This document shows positions 36,136-47,866 of a stretch of DNA of 64,000 nucleotides, piece by piece. Source of the stretch: Daphnia carinata (Eukaryota > Arthropoda > Branchiopoda > Diplostraca > Daphniidae); assembly GCF_022539665.2 (NCBI RefSeq), contig NC_081339.1, forward strand, positions 3,100,017-3,164,016. The letters are read 5' to 3'. Each line of letters starts with the position of its first letter. Position 1 is the first letter of the stretch. Both the position numbers and the translations under genes were made by a program. The notes under the pieces are model-generated. The model saw only the letters and a program-made list of their open reading frames with translations. It was not told where the DNA came from and did not search any database.

Positions 36136-37033
36136 TTTGGTGTCGCCGATCTTCGGTGTCCCGCGGTCCATGGTGACGCCCAGAGATTGCCCTCCTAATT
36201 CATCGAGAACGAAATAAAAAAAAAGAACAAGGAATTGCTTTTGATTAATCAAATAACAACACCTGTCTGCTTAACACTAACACATATCAAGTATACACGA
36301 ATGACAAACAATTTTTGACAGATAGGTCCTGAAATAAATATTATCATTAATGATGAACAGGTCAGGAAAGTTGTTGGGTTGTTAATGTTAGTAGTGTCTT
36401 TGCATATTGTGCTGAGAAGTTTGATTGTTAGTGGTGCAAGTTGCAAAAGGCAAAGGTGGGAAAATGTCCATTGCATGGAAGCAGTGTAGTGCAAAAGTTA
36501 AACCGTGTGACGATGATTGTGCCTTAATCATCGTTTTTCTAATGTATATATTCTAATCTATCTTATGCTAACTAGACTATACACCCGTGCGAAGGCAAAA
36601 CCCAGTGCTTATATGAGGCTTTCGTGGTGTGAGCGTGATTGAAAAGGCGTGAAATACTACACAAAACACCCGGAGAGATCTATCTACACTAGTGTGCACC
36701 GTGCAAGTGAGTGAACTACTGATCGGAAAAGCAAAATTTTTTTGGTTTCTTTTTTTTAAATTGAATTGCCCAAGGACATTGGTGTAGTCGAGGTCACTGC
36801 TTATGGATAGATTAATTAGGATGAAATTGGCACTTCCTCCACTTATGCTGAAATTTTCCAAAGGCCATTGACCTTCAGGTTTACGTTACCTCTCCTTTAA
36901 AATTGTATTTCCAAGAAGTGCTTTCATTCATTTTCATTCAGAATTCACGAGTATATAGAAATTTCCTTGTCTGATATTCAACTTCACGCTGTGTGGGGGC
37001 GCAGAAAAAAGGAAAGGGTAATAATATTGATTG
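36136..37033. other. Intergenic, no gene supported
   Basis: No exon or RNA gene is supported between the tandem repeats and the promoter of the first tyrosine-rich family member. Confidence 0.5.
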
Positions 37034-37133
37034 TTACGTCATGATAGAAAGGTACACCCGCTGGGGATGGCGAGCAACATCAGGGTGACATCCAATCGTA
37101 TAAAATGGTACAACAGAGCCAACTACAATCAGT
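37034..37133 (+). promoter_or_regulatory. Promoter of tyrosine-rich family copy 1
   Basis: Contains TTACGTCA (37034-37041, CRE/ATF-like), CAGGGTGA (37081-37088), TATAAAA (37099-37105) and a TCAGT initiator (37129-37133), 30 bp after the TATA start. The same order of elements precedes the other family members. The promoter is intact although the coding part is broken. Confidence 0.75.
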
Positions 37134-37191
37134 CCAGTGTTAATCTTTGACGTAGCATTACCATCAGCAGCTTCAGTTCGCCGTGCAACAA

Positions 37192-37679
37192 TGCGTAAAG
37201 TATAACGTTTAATTAAAATAGACATTGATGTTGATGTACTGCAATGGTTCTGTGATTGATTTCCCTAAATGAGATATTGGAATGCAATTTTAAAACTTAA
37301 TTTTATGCATTGTTTGCAATGTTTCAACGTTCTGGTGGCATATCAGCAATAAATTATGTCTTTCTTCCATTGCTACAGTTATTTATGGCATTACCCTTCT
37401 ACTTACCGTTACACTTATGGCTGGGTTGAGCATAGCTGTGCCAATGCGTTCACCGTCTTCTAACTATGATAGTTATTCATCGCCACTACACCGAAGCAGT
37501 GAAGTACTACTCAGCTCCAAACTGCTACCAGACTGAAGCCCCCAAATACTACACCACCAAAGCGCCAGAGTTACTACACTACCACTTACACCGTTCCCAG
37601 TTACTACACCGAGGCTCCAGCTTATTACACAACATACGCCACTCCCAGCTATTACATTGAGCTACCAAAGTATTATTAA
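37192..37679 (+). pseudogene. Tyrosine-rich repeat family, copy 1 (frameshifted)
   Basis: Same architecture as its neighbours: a 4-nt first coding exon ATGC (37192-37195), donor GTAAAG, and acceptor CTACAG before 37379. Exon 2 then begins with a signal-peptide-like ITLLLTVTLMAGLSIAVPM. After about 30 codons the Tyr-rich frame is lost near 37485 and the leading frame meets a TGA about 20 codons later. A further base insertion near 37570 moves the family repeat (YYTTYATPSYYIELPKYY) into a third frame. The repeat region is much shorter (about 200 bp) than in the other copies. Downstream sequence (GTTGTCCGTCAAGCTC) is shared with copy 2, so this is an old tandem duplicate. A shortened 53-residue secreted peptide could still be made. 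Confidence 0.75.
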
Positions 37680-39339
37680 TCGTGAAAATTGCGTTGTCCG
37701 TCAAGCTCAATAGTTAAGGATAATTAGATATTCTTTTATTATTTGCTGTCATCGTTCCAAAATGAGTTATTACCCTGCTTTGTATTTATCTTTAAATGGT
37801 CGTTTCATACGCACTTTGTTTCTAGATGAAATGTTGAATACAGCCATAATGTCGTTACCGAATCCACTTGTCTTTATGCTTTATCACATAAAGCGGATGA
37901 AGTGATTCAAATTTGGGTTCGTGCAACGTTATAATTTCTAAACACAATTCTGCATTAGGACGTATTAGTAAGATCTATATCATGCGTATTTGTAAATTTA
38001 CCGTGAATTCACGTATTCAATTGTGTAGCACGAAGGCGCATTGGTTATTGCGTTAGGGCATTGGCATTGTTCAGTTGTCGTGGTTAAAATCGATTTATCG
38101 TTCCCGTTTTATGATTGAATAGCAGGGTATGGCGAAATGTTTTTTCATCGTTTAAATAAATATGCTTAATATTCGGCAGAGATATCAGTTTCGGTTTGTC
38201 AGTTTTGATTTGATTTTAGTTTTAGGGAAAATAGCCAAAAAAGGTTGCGCTAAGCACTTGATTGACATGCTAGTATCCTCCAGACCTGTCACGATGTTGG
38301 CCCGGATCATATTGCTGTACTATATGATCCCCATCGTGACATCAGCTGATAGCTCTTACATCTCTATTCCGTTTTGCATTGGAATGGGGGGGCCAATCCC
38401 AAACCAACGCTTGACGTTTCGAGTTGGTAATTGCTTACAGACTCTTGGTTACTAGTATTCCATAATCCCATAGTGGGAGGGTGCCATACCCAGTCATTGT
38501 TCAAGTGCCGCTACGTGAAGGTGCTCACGCAACTATTATATACAGTGAATTACGACCCCAAACCAGGTTGATAACACAAGCGGGCATTTTCCGTCTCAAA
38601 CTAACTTTCATTTAAATTCTGTGAAACTATTGCACAATGTAATAAATGAGCTGTATCAAGAAAATATTGATCAATAAATCTGAAGTAATTATAAAACAAA
38701 AAACTTAAGCAACTGTTTAAAATTTTCAATTATTATGTAGTACTCACGAATTAGGGCGTGGCATCACGCACCGTTAATGGTATGCAAGAATCCTCCATAT
38801 CACCTGGCGGCCAACGTTGACACTATAATATAAATGTATAAGATTGGGTTCTATATGTGATATACTTCCGCTTTTCTTTCGTTTTTCTCCTGCACTACAA
38901 GTTTCTCAATCTGCATCTGGATCGATTAAACGTGAATCTTTCAAATAATTTATGTCTGAGGATGAATATAAGACGTTATTCTTATTATGACCGACTACGG
39001 AAAAGAAAAGATTATATTATTCATTAGTCTTTACACAAATCACATCCATTTGTGGTTTCCTCGTCGTCAGCCAAATCATAGGAAATCAGTGATAGAACAC
39101 ATCTAACAACACGGGTTTAACGAAATAAGCGTTCAACTTGTTTTAAAGATGATTCTGTTGGAACAAAAAATTTACATCTTTTGTGTCTAATGCATTAAAG
39201 AGAAATTAATGTTGACGATTTTAATGTATTCCGTATAGAATAAGCATACGTTGTTATTTCACGAACAATACGCCCCTTCAACGCGTGTGTCGTAGCAACA
39301 AAAACGCCAAACCGTAAGGTGGGGTAAGAATATTGGCTG
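37680..39339. repeat. Duplicated intergenic segment, copy A
   Basis: This spacer matches 41301-43290 in order and orientation. Shared words include GTTGTCCGTCAAGCTCA, GAGGGTRCCATACCCAGTCA and CAATACGCCCCTTCAACGC. Inside it, 38288-38340 forms a long hairpin (GTCACGATG with CATCGTGAC; GGATCATAT with ATATGATCC). The short open frame 38162-38455 spans this hairpin and is not conserved as a frame in copy B, so I do not call a gene. Confidence 0.8.
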
Positions 39340-39449
39340 TTACGTCACTACCTTTCAGGTGCGCGTGTCGTAACCCCAGGGCTAATGAATCAAAACAGGG
39401 TGAGTTTGGACGCATATAAAATGAGAGGACAAACATAAGTTGATTCAGT
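39340..39449 (+). promoter_or_regulatory. Promoter of tyrosine-rich family copy 2
   Basis: TTACGTCA at 39340-39347, CAGGGTGA at 39396-39403, TATAAAA at 39415-39421 and TCAGT at 39445-39449. The TATA-initiator spacing is 30 bp. A GGGGTAAGAATATTG word lies just upstream of the CRE-like site, as in copy 3. Confidence 0.8.
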
Positions 39450-39533
39450 GTAGTCAACTACTTGGACACAGCAACAGCAATACTACGATTTCCGTCGTTT
39501 GTACTTCTCATCGTGTTTTCCAGCTTTGTAATT

Positions 39534-41300
39534 ATGGGTAATTCAATGTTGTATTTTCTATATAGCTGTAAGGATTAAACCTATGATTAGTTTTGGTTTC
39601 CATCAATTGTAATGTTCTAACTTGTGTGTATTTGCGCTATATTCAATTGGGGTAAGAGATTTATGTGTATATATATTATTTTTGTTTCAGCTAACTACGG
39701 CGCGATGCTGCTGTTGGCCGTTGTCTCTCTCATGGCTGGACAGGCCGTGGGTGGACCAATGGGTTCACCTTCTTCTGTGTACTACACCACTCCGGCGTCT
39801 TATTACACCGCGACCTATGCTGCGCCCAGTTACTACACCACCAAGGCTCCAGAATACTATACCACAACATATGCTGCTTCTAACTACTACACCACTAAGC
39901 AACCCGAGTACTACACCACGACGTATGCAGCACCCACTTATTACACTACAAAGGCGCCCGAGTACTACACCACAACTTACGCTGCTCCTCTTACTACACC
40001 ACTAAAGCTCCCGAGTACTACACGACGACGTATGCAGCTCCAACATACTACACCACAAAGGCGCCCGAGTACTACACGACCACATATGCAGCTCCGAGTT
40101 ACTCTACAGAGGCCCCGAGATACTACTCTGCACCGAGCTATTACACAGAGGCGCCAGTGTATTACACAACAACCTACGCCACTCCAAGCTACTACACCGA
40201 AGCTCCCGCCTACTATACAACAAAGGCCCCTGAGTATTACACCACAACGTACGCTTCTCCGTCTTACTACACTGAGGCCACGAAATATTATTCTCCTCCG
40301 AGCTACACAACTGTGTCGTACTACACCACGACAGAGGCGCCCAAGTACTACGTGGCTCCAACATACTACACCACAGCTGCCCCATCTTACTACGCTGAGC
40401 CGACATACTACGCTGCACCAAGTTATTACACAACAGCTGCTCCTTCTTACTACGTGGAACCTAGCTACTACACCACAACTTATGCTGCTCCGTCTTACTA
40501 CACAGAGGCTCCTCAATACTACACTACGAAGGCTGATGAATACTATACCACCACTTACGCAGCTCCAGCCTATTACACTGAGGCTCCGCAGTACTATACT
40601 ACAAAGGCTCCCGAGTACACAACATATGCCGCTCCAAGCTACTATACCGAGCCTCCCATGTACTACACTACAACCTACGCCGGTCCAGTTTACTACACCG
40701 AAGCTACTAAGTATTACTCAGCCCCAAGCTACTACAAGACTGAGGCTCCACAATACACAACAACGTATGCTGTCCCAAGCTATTATACGGAACCACCGAT
40801 GTACTACACCACAACGTATGCTGCTCCGGTTTACTACACAGAAGCTCCACAATATTATACCACAAAGGCTACTGAATACTACACGACTAAAGCCCCGGAG
40901 TACTACACACAGAAGGCTGAATACTACACCACTACATACGCTGCCCCTGCTTACTACACTGCAGCCCCCAAGTACTACCAGACTGAGGCTCCGCAATACT
41001 ACACTACAAAGGCTGCTGAATACTACACTACAACATATGCTGCTCCGAGCTACTATTCTGAGGCCCCGAAGTACTACACCACTACCTACGCTGCCCCGGT
41101 TTATTACACAGAGGCTCCGCAATACTACACCACAAAGGCCCCGGAGTACTACACAAAGAAAGCAGAATACTACACAAACTTACGCAGCTCCAGCTTACTA
41201 TACTGAGGCTCCCCAATACTATACTACAAAGACCCCCGAGTACTACACCACACCGTATGCTGCACCAAGCTATTACACTGAGCGACCAAAGTATTATTAA
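39534..41300 (+). CDS. Tyrosine/threonine-rich secreted repeat protein, copy 2 (two compensating shifts)
   Basis: Exons 39534-39537 (ATGG) and 39691-41300; the frame stays open for 537 residues. The N terminus MANYGAMLLLAVVSLMAG is a signal peptide, followed by Y-Y-T-T/A-P-rich repeats. Near 39989 one base is missing relative to the repeat consensus. The frame then reads the repeats out of register as T/P/R/Q/L-rich sequence until about 41176, where two further bases are missing and the Tyr-rich register returns (ends ERPKYY). A separate frame, 40157-41206, carries the Tyr-rich register through the middle. As assembled the protein would have Tyr-rich ends and a basic, Tyr-poor core. Either the shifts are real, making a chimeric protein or pseudogene, or they are assembly errors. 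Function is unknown; probably a secreted structural protein. Confidence 0.7.
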
Positions 41301-43293
41301 TCATATAAATTACGTTGTCCGTCAAGCTCAGTAGTTAAAAATAATTAGATCTTGTTTTATTTGCTGTCCTCGTTCCAAAATGAGTATTTCCCTGCATTGT
41401 ATTTATCGTTAACTAGGCGTACCATACGCATGTGGTTTATAAATGAAACATTGAATACAGCTATTATGTCGTTACACAATCTATTTGTTTTAATTCCTTA
41501 TTACATAAAGCGGGTGCAGACGATTTCACTTAGTGTTTGTGCAACATCGTAATTTCTGAACGCACTTATGCATTACGAAATTTGTGGGAAATATATCATG
41601 GTTATTCATAAGATTGCAATGAATTTATTTCTGCAGTCGCTTAGCACAAAGTCGCAATTGTTCATTGCGTTAGTCCATATGCATTGTTAAATTGTAGTTA
41701 AAAGCCATTTATCTTTCGGTATTTGATTGAATCGCAAAATGAAATGTAAATTTTTTTTTCAGTTAGCATTGACACAGCTATTGGCTATTTCCTAATTTCG
41801 CCCTGAGATATCTATGTTAAGGAAATGCTTAAATGTTCGGCAAAGGTAGAAATTCCGGTTTATCCGTTTTGATTTTAATTGATGGGAAAATAGCAAAAAT
41901 GTTTGCGCTAAGCACTTGACTGACATGCTAGTAACCTCCAGACCTGTCATGATGGAAGGAATCGTATAGTACAGCTATACTTTCGATCCATCATTTGACA
42001 TCAGCTGAAAGTTCTTACATCTCTATTCCGTTTTGCATTGGAATGGTGGGCCAATCCCATACCAACGCTTGACGTTTCGAGTTGTAATTTCTAACAGACT
42101 CTTAGTTACTAGCAATTCCAACATCATTGGGAGGGTACCATACCCAGTCATTTCAAGTGCCGCTACTGTTGGATGTGCACGCAACTATTATATACAGTGA
42201 ATTAGAACCTCAAACCTGGTTGCTGACACAAGCGGGCATTTTCCGTCTCAAACTAACTCTCATTTAAATTCTATGAAACTATTGCACAATATAATAAATG
42301 AACTGTATTAAGAAAATAGTGATAAATAACATCCAAGGTAATTATAAAACAAAAAATTTGATTAAATGTTTCAAATTTTCAATTATTATGTAGTACTCAC
42401 GAATTAGGGTGTGGCATCACGCACCGTTAATGACATGCAAGAATCCTCCATATCACCTTGCGGCCAACATTGGCACTAATGCGTTCATGCATTGGCTGGG
42501 TGTTATTCCAGTTGTGAAGGGAAAGTAAGTTGGAGCCAATCTAGGTTTGTCATTATTTATTTTTGGCATTCGTATACACGTATAAGTAGTCCTGTATGCA
42601 GCTCATTGCATCTAGTGGGCCATAATACTTCAATATTCACGCTTTCTAAATTTTCGCTTTGAAAAACAATGACCTTATGCCACATTCCCAGAACTTATCA
42701 AGTCTAGTTGCCAATGTTTGTTCGTAATTACAATCCATTCAGTTGTCACCATGAATATTCCACAAAGGATTTTTTGAACGTTAATTTACCTTTTGGGTTA
42801 TGCGTTTAAGATTGAGCTCTACATGTGACTCACTTCCGCTTCTCGTTTTTCTGCTGCATTACATGAGTTTTGAATATGGATCTGCATGGATTAAACGTGA
42901 ATTTTTCAAATGATTTATGTCTGAGGATAAATACAGGACGTTTTCCTTATAATGATCGACTGCGGAAAAGTAAGGACTACATCATTCATTAGTCGTTACA
43001 CAAATCATATCTTTTGTGGTTTCCTCGTCACTAGCCAAATAATAGGAGTGAATCAGTGAGAACACAACATGCAACACAAGTTTAAGAAATGAGTGTTCAA
43101 CTTGTTTTAATGGTAACGTTAGCAAATACACTTCTCTCGTGCATAATGCTTTAATGAAAAATTATTCGTTACGTTTTTATTGTATTGCGCATAGAATAAT
43201 CATATAGTTTTAATTCACGAACAATACGCCCCTTCAACGCATGTCATAGCAACAAAAACGCCAAACCGTAGGGTGGGGTAAGAATATTAGCTG
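41301..43293. repeat. Duplicated intergenic segment, copy B
   Basis: Counterpart of 37680-39339 with an extra stretch of about 350 bp near 42480-42800. The hairpin of copy A is present in changed form at 41946-41999 (GATGGA with TCCATC; GTATAG with CTATAC). No gene is supported. Confidence 0.8.
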
Positions 43294-43403
43294 TTACGTC
43301 ACTACCTGTCAGGTGCGCGTTTCATAACCACAGGGCTAACGAATCGAAACAGGGTGAGTTTGGACGCATATAAAATGAGAGGACAAACATAAGTTGATTC
43401 AGT
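43294..43403 (+). promoter_or_regulatory. Promoter of tyrosine-rich family copy 3
   Basis: TTACGTCA at 43294-43301, CAGGGTGA at 43350-43357, TATAAAA at 43369-43375 and TCAGT at 43399-43403. The core from the TATA box through the initiator is nearly identical to copy 2. Confidence 0.8.
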
Positions 43404-43487
43404 GTAGTCAACTACTTGGACACAGCAACAGCAGTACTTCAATTTTCATCGGTTGTAGCTCATATCGTGTTTTCGAGCTTTGTGATT

Positions 43488-45050
43488 ATGGGTAAGTTAA
43501 TGTTGTATTTTACTATATAGTCGTAGGAATTAAAGCTGTGATTAATTTTGGTTTCAATCAATTGTAATAAATTTGTGTGTATTTGCGCTGTATTCAATTG
43601 GGGCAATAGATTTATGTGTATTTATTATCTTGTTACAGCTGACTACGGCGCGATGTTGATGTTGGCCGTTGTCTCTCTGATGGCTGGACAGGCCGTGGGT
43701 GGACCAGTGGGTTCGTCTTCTCCATACTACACCACTCCGGCGTCCTACTACACCATGACCTATGCTGCGCCCAGTTACTACACCACCAAGGCTCCCGAGT
43801 ACTACACAACAAATAAGGCCGAGTATTATACAACAACATATGCTGCCCCCAGCTACTATACCGAGCCTCCTCAGTACTACACGACCAAATCCCCGGAATA
43901 CTACACTATAGCCCCGTCATACTACACAAAGACATACACTACACCGAGCTACTATACTGAAGCTGCCCATACATATTATGTTGCACCCAGCTACACCACC
44001 ACGACAGTTGCCTACTACACGACAACAGAAGCAGCCAAATATTATGTAGCTCCAAGTTACTACACCGCAGCTGCCTCGTCTTACTACGCTGCCCCAAGTT
44101 ATTACACAACGGCTGCTCCTTCGTACTACGTGGAACCTACTTACTACACCACAACTTACGCTGCCCCCTCTTACTACACAGAGGCTCCTCAGTACTATAC
44201 TACGAAGGCTGCAGAATACTACACCACCACTTACGCCGCTCCAGCATACTACACTGAGGCTCCGCAATACTACACTACAAAGGCTGCCGAGTACACAACA
44301 ATGTATGCCTCGCCAAGCTACTATACTGAGCCCACGAAGTACTACACCACTACTTATGCTGCTCCAGTTTACTACACTGAAGCCCCTCAATACTACACCA
44401 CAAAGGCAGCTGAATACTACACAACTAAATCCCCGGAGTACTACACAAAGAAGGCCGAGTACTACACCACCACTTATTCTTCTCCTGTATACTATCCTGA
44501 AGCTCCCAAGTATTACTCAGCTCCAAGCTACTACCAGACTGAGGCTCCACAATATTACACTACAAAGGCTCCTGAATACACCACCACCTACGCTGCTCCA
44601 GTTTACTACACTGAAGCTCCTCAGTACTACAACACAAAGGCTGCCGATTACTACACCACTAAAGCTCCCGAGTACTACACAACCAAGAAACCGGAATACT
44701 ACACCACAACGTATGCAGCCCCATCTTATTACGCAGAGGAGCCCAAGTACTACTCTACAAAGGCCCCCGAGTACTACACCACAACGCATGCTGCACCAAG
44801 TTCTTACAGTGAAGCTCCATCATACTACACAACAACCTATGCCACTCCCAGCTACTACACCGAGGCAATGAAGTACTACGCAGCTCCAAGCTACTATCAG
44901 ACTGAAGCCCCAAAATACTACACCACAAAAGCGCCGGAGTACTACACTACCACTTACGCCGCTCCCAGTTACTACACCGATGCTCCATTTTACTACACAA
45001 CAACCTATGCTACCCCATCATACTACACTCAGCCTCCAAAGTACTATTAG
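43488..45050 (+). CDS. Tyrosine/threonine-rich secreted repeat protein, copy 3
   Basis: Exons 43488-43491 (ATGG) and 43639-45050, 471 residues in one frame. The signal peptide (MADYGAMLMLAVVSLMAG) is followed by a region made almost entirely of Y-Y-T-T-K-A-P-E-Y-Y-T-T-T-Y-A-A-P-like units, with variants carrying S-Y-Y-T-E-A-P-Q and K-K-A-E. It ends SYYTQPPKYY. No cysteines or known domain are seen in the mature part. Abundant paired Tyr could be oxidatively crosslinked, and Thr could be O-glycosylated, as in extracellular matrices, but this is inference from composition. Being intact, unlike copies 1 and 2, it is a good reference for the family. Confidence 0.85.
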
Positions 45051-45196
45051 CTGACAATGGGTTGAGCAATCAAGCTCGATGATGAGATTTTAAAGTTTTA
45101 TTCTACACCTTATATCATCGTTGAAAGAGTTGGTATCCCTTTTCCCTATTAGTCTTTACTAGTCATTTACTATGGATATGGGTTCTAGATGAAGCG

Positions 45197-45514
45197 TTGA
45201 ATACAGAATTTATGTGGTTACGTATCATTCATCTGTTATTTCATCTGCTGTTGTTTAACAAATCGTACAAGTTTACCTGTGATTCGATCGTAACACGACT
45301 ATTGGTTGTTCCACGTCACGCATCTTGGAAAGACATTTTAAAATGTTTTCCAAAAGTTAACCAGTTGGTGAATATCAATAAGTGGATTCGAAATATCAAA
45401 GCAGTTAAAAAGATTTTGCTTACTTGTGTTAACGGGAATCGTCAGGACATTCCTTACGTCGTTGAGAATGATGTGTTGTACGTGTGCCAAAAACGCAAAC
45501 GAGTGAATCGATGA
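45197..45514 (+). CDS. Unrecognised 105-codon open frame
   Basis: A single open frame just downstream of copy 3. The encoded basic protein includes RHASWKDILKCFPKVNQLVN and DIPYVVENDVLYVCQKRKRV, which look less random than neighbouring frames. I do not recognise a family and see no clear promoter. It could be a remnant of a larger gene or a chance frame. Confidence 0.25.
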   Translation: MNTEFMWLRIIHLLFHLLLFNKSYKFTCDSIVTRLLVVPRHASWKDILKCFPKVNQLVNINKWIRNIKAVKKILLTCVNGNRQDIPYVVENDVLYVCQKRKRVNR

Positions 45515-45746
45515 GTGAAAGATGTTTCTTAAACTCAAAATAAATTTATTGCCGTTAGACTTTGTCCATAACCATTACTGGTTTGTGTGTGAATCAAAAC
45601 GTGATCGTGAACAAGCATCAGCTGAAGTGTTGTAATGGATATTCATAGAAATCAACATGAAAGGTAAGCTCTCTATTACACTCTTTTGGCCTCATTTATA
45701 ATCATCGTCGTCGTGGATTCTCTAAAACCATTGCGAATGTTGAGTT

Positions 45747-46970
45747 TTAATTCACGGGCGCAATTCCATTAATGAAAACTGTCAAAACGTTCTTCCATGA
45801 ATTCAACTCTTTCGAAGACATTCCCGCAGAGCCGAGCACATCGAACAGGATGCGACTGAAATCCTAATGAGCAAATCGTACGATACATCCCCCTTTGCCA
45901 GTGACAAATTGAAGTATACTTTAACTCACTTTCCAAGGTCCACGAGGAATGCCGCGTTCAATGTGGCTGCATTTCATGTAATCGATGTTGTCCAAGAGTT
46001 GCACTTTATCGTCCATGGCTGTGATGATGTTGTCTAGGCGATCGGCGACGACAGCAACTTGTTTATTATATTCTTTGTCGCCCTTTAAAGACTCGATGGG
46101 AACGTTAGCAAATTTGGAAAAGAATTTCTGAGCGCCATCGTTCTCACTGAAAAGCCTTTTCCGTTTAAATTAAAGATTAGGACAGGTGCATAAATTGTAT
46201 TGCGGGCTTTCGCTCACCTGACGAGGATAGACGAAACAATTGAATAGCGATCATTACGCAGGTTTTGCCAAGTTCGTTGAACATCGTGAATCTGATCGAG
46301 AATCAAACCTTTCGCGGGAACATTTGCTGGAACTTGCCGTGGCTGAAAACGAAGATATTTGAAAGTTAAAAGATGAACATTTTATTTTGAATGTGCAAAT
46401 GCGTCTTGCCGGTGTAATGTCCGTCGAACAAGGTCGTCCTTCCTGCACGACGGATTCCAACGTGTTTTGCGCGATGCTCTCGTCGTGAGCGCTGCGGACA
46501 TTGCAGCTCTTTTGATCCGCGTTTGTTTGAATCTCTGTAGCGAATGGCTGGGAAAATAAGGAACAACGTCACGTGGAGACTTGCAAACAATGTGAGGGGA
46601 ATCGGGAAAAGCCGTCAAGTTCCATGCGAGTGCAATAGAAAAGAACCATACATTAACATGCACAATTTCCTTTCTATTTTTGGAATATTTCGGGCTGATA
46701 AGATCTCCTCATAAAAGAACGTTTTAAAAGAGGTCTCTATAGCAAAGACAATAGCAACCCTTGACAAATTAAAGACCCAAAAAAAAGTGGATATAGATTT
46801 CTTAGAAATCAAAGGAAGAATAGAAACGTTGGCGACATTTCGATAGCTCTGAATCACTTTTATCTTTGCCTAATTAACATATTCGTCGGTACTGCGTTTG
46901 GACTCACCGTTTCGGAACAAGCGTTGATGAAAGCAAAGACGCTGAAGAAAAGGGCCAATTTAAGACACAT
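45747..46970 (-). CDS. Secreted single-domain globin
   Basis: Model (coding order): 46970-46908, 46547-46410, 46342-46218, 46155-45930, 45863-45747; frames join to 222 residues. Exon 1 is a signal peptide (MCLKLALFFSVFAFINA). Exon 2 encodes a cysteine-containing linker of about 46 residues with no globin similarity. Exons 3-5 encode one globin fold: helix A/B (IHDVQRTWQNLRNDRYSIV), CD region FFSKFANVP, E helix (KQVAVVADRLDNII) with Gln at the likely E7 site, proximal His F8 in KCSHIERGIP, and G/H helices (FSRILFDVLGSAG, VLTVFINGIAP). Branchiopod haemoglobins are secreted and usually two-domain, so a one-domain form is noteworthy. The junction at 46410 needs a GC-AG intron. Likely haemolymph O2 binding, by family. 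Confidence 0.85.
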
Positions 46971-47866
46971 TGCGGAATGACACAGTAGAGAATGACTTCT
47001 GAAACAAAGCATAAAACTGTAAATATACGCGGCTGTCTTTGGATATCAATTCTCTTTAACACAACTCGTCATTAGTATACGACATTTCAGCTCCCCAAAA
47101 AAAACAGTAATTATTCGTGTCTTTCGGCGTTCTTTGTGACTAATTATAAGAAAACTATGTCCCTTTGTCAACGTCTCTTATGTACGTTTGGACCGCCTTG
47201 CTGGCCCAATTACACGATTAACATTGAACCCCTCTATTTCCCAGCAGAAGAAATCCCAACAGTTCAGTTGCAAATGCTACTTTAAACGTTTTACATCTAT
47301 CACGGATATGAGCTGTGTTTAGGTCTAACATTACCTGTTTGAAATGATACGTCTCAGAAGACGATATGTTGGCACTGATGCGAATGACTGCTGGGCAGAA
47401 AAGAACTGATGCTTTAGCTACATTGCCTCCTAGCGGGCGTAGGTTACATTACGTTTGCATTGAGTGTAGTATTTATCGCAAATGAAATCAAGATTAGTTG
47501 ATACGTCCTCCTTTTGAGACTGCGCCCCAAGTTTATTTGCATCCCCTAAGTGGAAATCTAACTTCGTCCTTTGCAAACAATGTAAAAGCATTCAAATAAT
47601 TTATCAATCGTGTAATAATGAGTTATATTGCAGCTAGTATGGCTCAATTGAATTATGCAAAGTATTTCTCTTTTCAGTGCGTAAGATGAAATGTAATTGC
47701 GGATGGGAAACATGATAGCTGACCATTGTATATATCGAAAAAAAGGTTGTATTATTGCACTAAATTAGATAACTAACTGAAATTGTAATGTTGAATGTCT
47801 TTCATTTGTTTTATTAACGGCTGGATCGCGTCAAAGGACGTCATCTTCTCCTTCGAATGGCTTTTC
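46971..47866. other. Intergenic, no gene supported
   Basis: Spacer between the globin 5' end and the 3' end of the tropomodulin-like gene. A minus-strand AATAAA at about 47811-47816 is a likely polyadenylation signal of the latter. The motif CCTCCTAGCGGGCG near 47425 resembles part of an insulator-type motif but is not exact. Confidence 0.5.

Noticed and set aside
38162-38455. 97-codon frame in the duplicated spacer
   Set aside because: It crosses the hairpin and is not preserved as a frame in the paralogous spacer.
39977-40516. Long minus-strand frames within the tyrosine-rich genes (also near 43917-44390 and 51855-52388)
   Set aside because: They are antisense readings of the YYTT/AP repeat giving V/S/C/R-rich shadows, and they recur wherever the repeat occurs.
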